Source: a virus. Taken from it: a stretch of DNA of 27,090 nt. Location: positions 1-27,090 of the IMG/VR virus record IMGVR_UViG_3300044568_000506; one strand, 5' to 3'. Positions 22,068-27,090 of this stretch are shown piece after piece. Within the stretch, counting starts at the first letter, position 1, and each line of letters begins with the position of its first letter. The notes beneath the pieces were generated by a model. It saw nothing but the letters and a program-made list of their open reading frames with translations. It was not told the DNA's origin and made no database searches. The position numbers and the translations under genes are program-made.

Positions 22068-22082
22068 ACAACAAACGGCAGT
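22047..22082 (+). repeat. Junction repeat copy 2 (stop nested in start)
   Basis: Second copy of the 36-base repeat; identical to 21627-21652 over the 26 bases 22054-22079. Here it joins the end of the ExoX-like gene to the paralogous gene at 22054. A shorter relative, ATGGACAATAAACAAC, lies at the junction at 21446. Confidence 0.8.
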
Positions 22083-22269
22083 GGAGTGGTTATGGGAAAT
22101 TGCATATAACAGAGAATTAACCTTTGAAGATTGGAAACAAGCCAAAGAAATGGAGAAGGAGCAAATTGCCAAAGCGTTTGATGATGGCGATTACAATTAT
22201 CACTATTCACGCAAAACGGGAGATGATTTTGAAGATGGCAAAGAATACTATCAAGAAGTTTACGGATGA
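22054..22269 (+). CDS. Small phage protein of the QTAVEWL / KEMEKEQI type
   Basis: 71 residues. MTNNKQQTAVEWLWEI, then TFEDWKQAKEMEKEQIAKAFDDG, then GKEYYQEVYG form a pattern very familiar from Bacteroidetes phage genomes, where it occurs in several copies. It is a paralog of the protein encoded at 21627. It begins within the second junction repeat and ends in an ATGA overlap. No enzyme motif is present; the molecular role is unknown. Confidence 0.7.
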   Translation: MTNNKQQTAVEWLWEIAYNRELTFEDWKQAKEMEKEQIAKAFDDGDYNYHYSRKTGDDFEDGKEYYQEVYG

Positions 22270-22478
22270 TTAAAATAGTGGTACACGATAAGCAATGGTT
22301 CATTGACCGAATAGGAAAAAGGATTTACAGAGAAAAAAATGTCTGTAATTGCCAAGTGTGTACCACAGTTCATAAAGAAGGATTAATTATCACCGATGAG
22401 CAACACGCCAATTATTTATACGATTGTCAGGAATTAGATTTAATTTATTATGAAAACACCAATAGAAAGATTCGTTGA
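22266..22478 (+). CDS. Small CxCxxC protein, putative zinc-binding
   Basis: 70 residues, starting at an ATGA overlap. Residues 27-32 form CNCQVC, with a His at 36, followed by KEGLIITDEQHANYLYD, which I remember as a conserved block of small Bacteroidetes phage proteins. The Cys cluster may bind zinc. It overlaps the next gene by 29 bases in a different frame. The function is unknown. Confidence 0.6.
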   Translation: MIKIVVHDKQWFIDRIGKRIYREKNVCNCQVCTTVHKEGLIITDEQHANYLYDCQELDLIYYENTNRKIR

Positions 22479-22620
22479 GTGGTTGGAAGAAAACCACCCC
22501 ACGGCAGTACCAGGACCCGAAGTGATTCACCACCTGAAACGATTAGAACAAATGGACCAACAAATGGCATACAATGCGGGTTTTACAAAAGCCAAGTCAT
22601 TGTACCTTGACGCTGAATGA
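22450..22620 (+). CDS. Short helical accessory protein (56 residues)
   Basis: A 56-residue gene from ATG 22450 to TGA 22618-22620. It begins within the preceding gene and ends in an ATGA overlap with the nuclease gene, which supports translation. PIERFVEWLEENHPTAVPGPEVIHHLKRLEQMDQQ resembles the QTAVEWL-type small proteins nearby, with a TAVP motif and helices. The last part (YNAGFTKAKSLYL) recalls their KAKE segment. The function is unknown. Confidence 0.6.
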   Translation: MKTPIERFVEWLEENHPTAVPGPEVIHHLKRLEQMDQQMAYNAGFTKAKSLYLDAE

Positions 22621-22970
22621 AACATCTTGAAAGCCGTTTACAAGTCAACTGCGTTAAGTGGTTTCGGTTGGCATACCGCAAGTGGGCAAACCATTTGATT
22701 CATGTTCCCAACGGAGGATCACGCGATTTGCGAACGGCTCAAAGATTAAAAGCCGAAGGAGTATTGCCAGGGGTGGCCGACCTTGTGTTGTTCATCCCCA
22801 ACAAAACACACCACGGGTTATTCATCGAACTTAAAATCAAACCAAACAAGCAAAGCACACACCAAAAGGATTGGGAAAAGTTAGTCACTGCAATGGATTA
22901 CCATTATGTGGTTGTATATTCGTTTGACGATTTCAAATTACAAATAGAAGCATACATTGGTAACACTTGA
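22617..22970 (+). CDS. VRR-NUC domain nuclease
   Basis: 117 residues, the size of single-domain phage VRR-NUC proteins. The PD-(D/E)xK core is visible: Glu5 in the first helix, LIHVPNGGSRD (27-37), RLKAEGVLPGVADLVLF (43-59) with Asp55, and LFIELKIK with Glu71 and Lys73, then Gln83 in a helix. Enzymes of this family cut branched or structured DNA, such as replication or recombination intermediates, and may act like a Holliday junction resolvase before packaging. It is coupled by ATGA to the small gene before it. Confidence 0.9.
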   Translation: MKHLESRLQVNCVKWFRLAYRKWANHLIHVPNGGSRDLRTAQRLKAEGVLPGVADLVLFIPNKTHHGLFIELKIKPNKQSTHQKDWEKLVTAMDYHYVVVYSFDDFKLQIEAYIGNT

Positions 22971-23565
22971 AACCATAGCGAAAAGGCACAACGAATGGTT
23001 GAAAATTGCCAAATACCTTGGTGCAACGGGTGACGAATCGGATGACATGGTACAATCAATGTATTTGAAGTTGGCAGAAATACAATTGGCGGAAGGAAAT
23101 TTCACACGGCTAACAAACCACCACGGAACAATCAACACCATTTATCTTTTCAAGATGCTTCACAATGCGTTTATGGACATCAAACGAAGCCAAAAGAACA
23201 CAATACCACACCAAGACCATTTTGTTCCCGTAGAAAGCCCCGAAATGGCTGAAATGGCACATTCTGATTTGATGGGTGAGGTGAAGAACGCAATTGATGA
23301 ACTCCGTGACTATGACCAAATGTTATTGGAACTTCATTTTGTGTATGGGCATAGCATGAGGGAGATAGAAAAACGCACGGGGATTCCAACACATTCGGTG
23401 TTTAACTCCATCAAGAACGCCAAACAATTTATCAAACAAAGGACACAAAACAAATACAAGATATATGCAGAAGAAAAGCGACACACGGAAACAATTTACC
23501 GAATCACGACCATCCATCGGGGTGGGGGATATGATTCAGAAGGTAACGAAGGCCACGGGGATTGA
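22957..23565 (+). CDS. Sigma-70-like transcription factor (TTG start)
   Basis: 202 residues when begun at TTG 22957, 14 bases before the upstream stop. The first in-frame ATG (23047) would delete much of region 2, so a TTG start is preferred. Residues about 10-78 (HNEWLKIAKYLG ... DDMVQSMYLKLAEI ... NAFMDIKR) fit sigma region 2, and about 107-162 (VKNAIDELRDYDQMLLELHFVYGHSMREIEKRTGIPTHSVFNSIKNAKQFIK) fit a region 4 HTH. It may direct RNA polymerase to late phage promoters. The last about 35 residues (after NKYKIY) overlap the next gene by 101 bases and are probably unconstrained. Confidence 0.7.
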   Translation: MVTLETIAKRHNEWLKIAKYLGATGDESDDMVQSMYLKLAEIQLAEGNFTRLTNHHGTINTIYLFKMLHNAFMDIKRSQKNTIPHQDHFVPVESPEMAEMAHSDLMGEVKNAIDELRDYDQMLLELHFVYGHSMREIEKRTGIPTHSVFNSIKNAKQFIKQRTQNKYKIYAEEKRHTETIYRITTIHRGGGYDSEGNEGHGD

Positions 23566-24466
23566 ATTGGATATCCCAATTGTAAAAATTGATGGCATTG
23601 ATGTAAAAGAAATACCAAATTACGAAGGGTATTATATAACAAAAAATGGGGAGGTGTTTTCTAATCGCGGAAGATGGGGAACAGAAGCACCAAAAAAATT
23701 GAAGGCAACATTGCAAAATGGGTATCCATCAGTAACTTTATACAAAACGGGGAACAAAGGCAGTGGGTATGGTGATACACTTTATGTGCATCGTTTGTTA
23801 GCAGATGCCTTTATTGACAAAATTGAGGGTAAAACATTTGTGAATCACAAAGATGGGAACAAAGAAAACAATGCATTGGACAATTTAGAATGGGTTACCC
23901 AACAAGAAAACAACTTACACGCATTTCAAACTGGACTTATGACACAACTAAAATACACCAAAGAACAACACTTGGAAGTGTTAGACCGCTATCATGTTAA
24001 AGGGCAAAAACAAGTTGACATCGCAAATGAAATGGGTGTGCCTACAACTTTTGTAAATGATTTGATTGGCCGAGGTACGGGAGTGCGTTCACAAGGTTTG
24101 GGCGATGATATTGAAAGGTTTTTGAACCAACCATTAATTAAACCAATTACCGAAAAAGTAAAGAAGTTGATTTGGAAGGATTCGGAAGATTGCGGATGCG
24201 ATGCCCGTAAACACAAATTGAACAAGATATTCCCAAACCGCAAACCATTGTGCATGACTCAATGGGATTACGATTGGTTTACACATTTTAAATCAGTAAA
24301 TTCCACGACCTTATCACCGATGGAAGCGGACCACCTATCCAAAATGTGGTCAAGGATATTCCAAAGCAAAAGAATTTACAAGCCGTGTACTTGCAACCCA
24401 AAGGCATGGCAAACTATGATTAACGAGTTGACACAAGTTTATGAAACTTATCAAGTGCAAGAATGA
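23465..24466 (+). CDS. Phage protein interrupted in frame by a NUMOD4-HNH endonuclease
   Basis: 333 residues. Residues 1-34 (KKSDTRKQFTE ... GVGDMIQKVTKATGIE) and about 211-333 (GLGDDIERF ... DCGCDARKHKLNKIFP ... LCMTQWDYDWF) look like two parts of one Bacteroidetes phage protein which I recall as a single short protein with DCGC-ERK-KLNK motifs. Between them lies a complete homing endonuclease: NUMOD4 (IPNYEGYYITKNGEVFS, 50-66), HNH_3 (HRLLADAF, NHKDGNKENNALDNLEWV, about 109-144) and a DNA-binding HTH (QVDIANEMGVPTTFVNDLIG, about 183-202). The frame stays open throughout. The joined product may be a fusion protein, or the endonuclease may act from within it. Cys-x-Cys pairs at 243/245 and 308/310 may bind metal. 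Confidence 0.8.
   Translation: MQKKSDTRKQFTESRPSIGVGDMIQKVTKATGIELDIPIVKIDGIDVKEIPNYEGYYITKNGEVFSNRGRWGTEAPKKLKATLQNGYPSVTLYKTGNKGSGYGDTLYVHRLLADAFIDKIEGKTFVNHKDGNKENNALDNLEWVTQQENNLHAFQTGLMTQLKYTKEQHLEVLDRYHVKGQKQVDIANEMGVPTTFVNDLIGRGTGVRSQGLGDDIERFLNQPLIKPITEKVKKLIWKDSEDCGCDARKHKLNKIFPNRKPLCMTQWDYDWFTHFKSVNSTTLSPMEADHLSKMWSRIFQSKRIYKPCTCNPKAWQTMINELTQVYETYQVQE
23567..24082 (+). mobile_element. Homing endonuclease insertion (approximate limits)
   Basis: Codons 35-206 of the host frame. Borders are judged by where host-like protein stops and resumes, so each may be wrong by tens of bases. The insert is more A/T-rich than its surroundings. Motifs resembling each other, GVGDMI and GLGDDI, lie on the two flanks. 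Confidence 0.6.
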
Positions 24467-24656
24467 ATGTGAGGTTTGTGACCATTACAAAGTATCAACG
24501 GAAGAAAAAATCAACCCCACTGGCCCACACATCGATTCCAATTTGATTTATATTTGTGATAAGTGCAAAGTAAGGTTTGCGGATCGTGAACGATGGGGCG
24601 AATGGTTAAAACAAATTAGGCAACTCAATGCAGAAACACACACGGATATATCTTGA
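24441..24656 (+). CDS. Small zinc-ribbon-like protein
   Basis: 71 residues overlapping the interrupted gene by 26 bases. Cys at 6, 10 and 13 and CDKC at 39-42 suggest a zinc ribbon (CKNECEVCDHYKV ... YICDKCKVRF), followed by a basic/aromatic helix (DRERWGEWLKQIRQLN). It may bind nucleic acid. It overlaps the following HNH gene by 29 bases. Function unknown; the position between HNH genes and terminase suggests a packaging or recombination helper, which is speculative. Confidence 0.55.
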   Translation: MKLIKCKNECEVCDHYKVSTEEKINPTGPHIDSNLIYICDKCKVRFADRERWGEWLKQIRQLNAETHTDIS

Positions 24657-24879
24657 TTACTTTGGATACGATACAAGCGATTGGATTGGTTGCGAAGTTC
24701 CTGATTGTGGAAAGCAATGTGTGGATGTACACCACCTTATTCCAAGGTCAAAAGGAGGCAAGGACACGATTGAAAACCTTATGGGGTTATGCCGTGATTG
24801 TCACCATGAAGTACACTTTGGAACGAAATTGAAAAACGAATATCTGATAACAGTACACCAAATAAATATGCACAAATGA
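24628..24879 (+). CDS. HNH endonuclease (terminase-associated type)
   Basis: 83 residues, a minimal HNH protein. Zinc-binding Cys22 and Cys27, then VDVHHLIPRSKGGKDTIENLMGLCRDCHHEVH (about 32-63) with His35/His36, Asn50, Cys55 and Cys58 and final His63, give a complete beta-beta-alpha metal motif. HNH proteins encoded close to terminase genes can cooperate with terminase in cutting DNA during packaging. Here it lies about 1 kb before the small terminase. It ends in an ATGA overlap with the ParB-like gene. Confidence 0.85.
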   Translation: MQKHTRIYLDYFGYDTSDWIGCEVPDCGKQCVDVHHLIPRSKGGKDTIENLMGLCRDCHHEVHFGTKLKNEYLITVHQINMHK

Positions 24880-25382
24880 TTGAAGCGTACAATATAAACG
24901 ACATTCATCCCAACGATGCGAATCCAAGGTTCATCAAAGACCACAAGTTTGAACAGTTGGTAAAGTCAATAAGGGAATTTCCCGACATGACGATGGTTCG
25001 CCCATTGATTATCAACCAAGACAATATGATATTGGGTGGAACAATGCGGTACATGGCAATGAAGGAACTCGAATTTGTAACCATCCCATGTCAAAAGGTA
25101 GATTGGAGTAAGGAAAAACAACAAGAATTCATCATCAAAGACAACCTAAATTTTGGGGAATGGGATTGGGATGCACTTGCCAACGATTTTGACGCGGACG
25201 ATTTGGAAGATTGGGGATTGGAACTGCCAAAAGTTATTGACGAAGTGGAAGATGAACCAAAGATTGATACCCAAAAAATCACATTGGAATACACCCCCGA
25301 TGAATACAACCAAGTAAAAAAAGCATTACAAAAAATAGCATCAACACCTGAACAAGCAGTTTGGAAACTATTAGAACTATGA
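24876..25382 (+). CDS. ParB N-terminal-domain protein
   Basis: 168 residues. The first about 95 residues are a ParB/sulfiredoxin-like domain: IHPNDANPRFIKDHKFEQLVKSI, then MVRPLIINQDNMILGGTMRYMAMKELEFVTIPCQ, with GGTMRY in the place of the ParB GxRRxxA box. DNLNFGEWDWDAL is a familiar continuation in phage proteins of this kind. CTP or nucleotide binding and DNA contact are known for the family. The C-terminal part is acidic then helical (YTPDEYNQVKKALQKI). There is no ParA, so plasmid partition is unlikely; a role near packaging or in DNA modification is inferred from its place. Confidence 0.8.
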   Translation: MIEAYNINDIHPNDANPRFIKDHKFEQLVKSIREFPDMTMVRPLIINQDNMILGGTMRYMAMKELEFVTIPCQKVDWSKEKQQEFIIKDNLNFGEWDWDALANDFDADDLEDWGLELPKVIDEVEDEPKIDTQKITLEYTPDEYNQVKKALQKIASTPEQAVWKLLEL

Positions 25383-25552
25383 AAGCATGGAGAGAAACCC
25401 GCGACACCACACCACATGACCAAGTGTGGGTATTAATTGACACCAAAGAGGTTGCCTATATTTTAGACGGGCAATGGTATTTGTCACATGATGATTCACC
25501 AATCAATGCACCATTTATGTGGATGCCTATCCCCCTTTTACCAAATGATTAA
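25379..25552 (+). CDS. Short hypothetical protein (57 residues)
   Basis: 57 residues from ATG 25379, overlapping the preceding TGA; an ATG at 25361 in the ParB-like gene is rejected. The chain is Trp/Asp-rich with strands (QVWVLIDTKEVAYILDGQWYLS) and the end APFMWMPIPLLPND. The strand-turn-strand plus 'FMWMPIP' ending looks like a small DUF551-type module, in which a protein end 'WMPLP' is usual. Function unknown. Confidence 0.6.
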   Translation: MKAWRETRDTTPHDQVWVLIDTKEVAYILDGQWYLSHDDSPINAPFMWMPIPLLPND

Positions 25553-25554
25553 TC

Positions 25555-25806
25555 ATGTGGGTAGTCAAGTACACAACGGGAACTTATGACGATTTTATGC
25601 GTCACAATATATTTGTGACTAAAAATGAAGAATTGGCAAAAGCGTATGTTGAAAAACACAATAAGGTATTAACGAAATGGCAGAAGTATTGGGAACAATT
25701 TGAAAACGAAGATGATTGGATGGAAGACCCAACAAAAGATTGGAATCGGTGGTATCAAATTGTAAATAGAAATGAGGCATACTACGATAAAATTGATGTC
25801 AGATAA
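25555..25806 (+). CDS. Small hypothetical acidic protein
   Basis: 83 residues, beginning three bases after the previous stop codon. It has a strand start (WVVKYTTGTYDDFMRHNIFVTKNEELAKAYVEKHNKVL), then a Trp/Glu/Asp-rich helical segment (KWQKYWEQFENEDDWMEDPTKDWNRWYQI). The N-terminal half recalls small phage proteins that carry an 'F.T...A..Y..K.N' pattern. No enzyme motif. Its codons are more A/T-rich than in neighbouring genes. Confidence 0.55.
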   Translation: MWVVKYTTGTYDDFMRHNIFVTKNEELAKAYVEKHNKVLTKWQKYWEQFENEDDWMEDPTKDWNRWYQIVNRNEAYYDKIDVR

Positions 25807-25828
25807 TTAGCAAATAATTAGTAAACAC

Positions 25829-26152
25829 ATGGAAAACAAAGATTATTTAATTCCTGCACAACCTGGTGAAGTACGCAACCCCAATGGCAGACCAAAGGGA
25901 AGCAAGAACCGAAGCACCATCGCACGGAAGTGGTTGGAGGTAATGCAAGAAAGTAAAAACCCCATCACGGGTGAATTGGAAAAACTATCCCAAGAAGATT
26001 TAATAACCCTTGCAATGATACACAAGGCAAGGAAAGGTGATGTGGGTGCGTACAAACAATTGATGGATTCGGGATTTGGTATGCCCACCCAACAAATTGA
26101 TGTTACCACCGAAAAGCCAATTTTCAATGGTATTGACTTGGATGTGAAATAA
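25829..26152 (+). CDS. Probable small terminase subunit
   Basis: 107 residues directly before, and joined by TAATG to, the large terminase. The start (PAQPGEVRNPNGRPKGSKNRST) has the GRPKGS basic motif common to DUF5681-like and small terminase-like phage proteins. It continues with helices (IARKWLEVMQES, LSQEDLITLAMIHKARKGDVGAYKQLMDSGFG) and a flexible end. Small terminases recognise the packaging site and stimulate the large subunit. The call rests mainly on position and the basic N-terminus. Confidence 0.7.
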   Translation: MENKDYLIPAQPGEVRNPNGRPKGSKNRSTIARKWLEVMQESKNPITGELEKLSQEDLITLAMIHKARKGDVGAYKQLMDSGFGMPTQQIDVTTEKPIFNGIDLDVK

Positions 26153-27090
26153 TGCTTCAAAAAACCACCGCCCAAACCAAGATTTCACAACTGCGAAAGC
26201 GGGTTAGAATTGTGCGCGGTGGAACATCATCATCAAAAACATTCAGTATTATTCCCATGCTTATCACATACGCGGTGCAAAACCCAAAGTGTGAAATTAG
26301 CGTGGTATCGGAAACCATCCCGCATTTGCGAAGGGGTGCAATCCGTGACTTTCTTAAAATCATGGACATGGTGGGAATGTATGATGTAAACAAGTGGAAC
26401 AAATCTTCACTCACTTATACATTCTCAAATGATTCATACATTGAATTCTTTTCAGCGGATCAACCCCAAAAGTTGAGGGGCGCAAGGCGTGATGTTTTAT
26501 TCGTAAACGAGTGCAACAACATAGATTGGGAATCATACTACCAACTTTCCATTCGTACAAGAAAGTTCATTTATCTTGACTACAACCCAGTAAGGGAATT
26601 TTGGGTAGATTCGGAACTCATTAATGACTCTGATTCCGAAATGATAATCCTTACATATAAGGACAACGAAGCGTTGGACCAATCCATTGTGGCGGAGATT
26701 GAAAAGGCCAAAGAAAAGGGAAAAACAAGTAGGTATTGGGAAAATTGGTTCAGAGTATATGGGCTTGGTGAAATTGGAAACCTTCAAGGGGTTATCTTTT
26801 CCAATTGGCAAACCATTGACAAGATTCCTGAGGATGCAAGGTTACTTGGTTGCGGTGTCGATTTCGGTTATACAAACGACCCTACGGCCATTGTGGCCGT
26901 ATATGAGTACAATGGCCAACGAATCGTTGATGAGGTCGCATATCGAACGGGGATGCTTAATTCGGATATTGCAAAGGCATTGCCCAACTTTGTGCCAGTG
27001 TATGCGGATAGTGCAGAGCCAAAATCAATTGATGAGATACGGAGATACGGGATAAGAATAAAGGGCGTAACCAAAGGAAAGGATTCCATC
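26152..27090 (+). CDS. terL: Terminase large subunit, N-terminal 313 residues (cut by window end)
   Basis: The frame is open from ATG 26152 to the last base; the C-terminal part lies outside. Walker A is RGGTSSSKT (22-30), Walker B VLFVNE (115-120) with the catalytic Glu in NECN, and the coupling region YLDYNP (141-146) follows. The nuclease domain begins with GVDFGYTNDPTA (235-246), giving a first metal-binding Asp237, and YADSAEP (284-290) gives a second, Asp286. The enzyme pumps DNA into the prohead and cuts it. The start overlaps the small terminase stop. Similarity is to the pfam Terminase_3/6 type; the exact class and packaging mode cannot be told. Confidence 0.95.
   Translation, partial: MLQKTTAQTKISQLRKRVRIVRGGTSSSKTFSIIPMLITYAVQNPKCEISVVSETIPHLRRGAIRDFLKIMDMVGMYDVNKWNKSSLTYTFSNDSYIEFFSADQPQKLRGARRDVLFVNECNNIDWESYYQLSIRTRKFIYLDYNPVREFWVDSELINDSDSEMIILTYKDNEALDQSIVAEIEKAKEKGKTSRYWENWFRVYGLGEIGNLQGVIFSNWQTIDKIPEDARLLGCGVDFGYTNDPTAIVAVYEYNGQRIVDEVAYRTGMLNSDIAKALPNFVPVYADSAEPKSIDEIRRYGIRIKGVTKGKDSI

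Noticed and set aside
23567-24082. Intein or group I intron as explanation for the endonuclease insert
   Set aside because: No Cys/Ser at the left border, no His-Asn at the right border, and the frame is open with no intron core sequence that I can see.
24549-24556. TATATTTG in the zinc-ribbon gene as a promoter
   Set aside because: It lies in coding sequence without a correctly spaced -33 element; a similar match at 25608-25615 was rejected for the same reason.
1-27090. CRISPR arrays, tRNA genes, integrase, restriction-modification or toxin-antitoxin genes
   Set aside because: No regularly spaced repeats, no cloverleaf sequences, and no proteins with those motifs were found on reading both strands by eye.

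Overview
This window is about 27 kb of a tailed double-stranded DNA phage, or a prophage, of a Bacteroidetes (Flavobacteriia/Sphingobacteriia-like) host. The host assignment rests on three things. Intergenic promoters match the Bacteroidetes -33 TTG/TTTG and -7 TAnnTTTG pattern. Gene starts are mostly A-rich with little Shine-Dalgarno sequence. Many proteins look like families I know mainly from Bacteroidetes phages. All genes read on the + strand, packed tightly with many ATGA or TAATG stop-start overlaps. A long tape measure protein and a tail-tube candidate, with no contractile sheath, suggest a siphovirus. No integrase, tRNA or CRISPR array is visible. The window starts inside one gene and ends inside the large terminase gene.

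Layout. 1-6546: neck and tail genes (a gp10-like neck protein, two large tail proteins, the tape measure). 6562-9137: a small unknown gene, an XkdF-like prohead protease, a scaffold-like protein and the major capsid protein, closed by a terminator. 9213-12515: tail tube candidate, second terminator, small unknown, portal with an extra C-terminal domain, head-tail adaptor. 12503-16407: a unimolecular-spanin candidate, a Cys-rich small protein, a tail fibre, several small membrane or exported proteins, holin and amidase, then a terminator. 16458-18973: early region with two Bacteroidetes promoters sharing a palindromic operator-like box, small unknown genes, an HTH protein and an SSB-like protein. 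18972-19166: a non-coding control locus. 19167-21118: winged-helix replication protein and DnaB-type helicase. 21148-22620: small accessory genes, three of whose junctions reuse one stop/start sequence. 22617-26152: VRR-NUC nuclease, sigma-like factor, a phage protein interrupted in frame by a NUMOD4-HNH homing endonuclease, zinc-finger and HNH proteins, ParB-like protein and probable small terminase. 26152-27090: large terminase, cut by the window end.

The strongest novel signal is the RNA locus just upstream of the replication genes. A good promoter (19038-19067) starts a roughly 95-nt RNA made of a 5' hairpin and a strong intrinsic-terminator hairpin whose U-tract touches the ATG of the replication gene. 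The whole 7-nt loop of the first hairpin (GTCGCAT) is an exact complement of ATGCGAC in the terminator loop, predicting a kissing-loop RNA. A leftward promoter-like sequence and a leftward terminator flank the same place, suggesting a possible antisense partner. Other leads are an A10 tract in the portal gene where a one-base slip would give a core-length portal, and the endonuclease insertion at 23567-24082.
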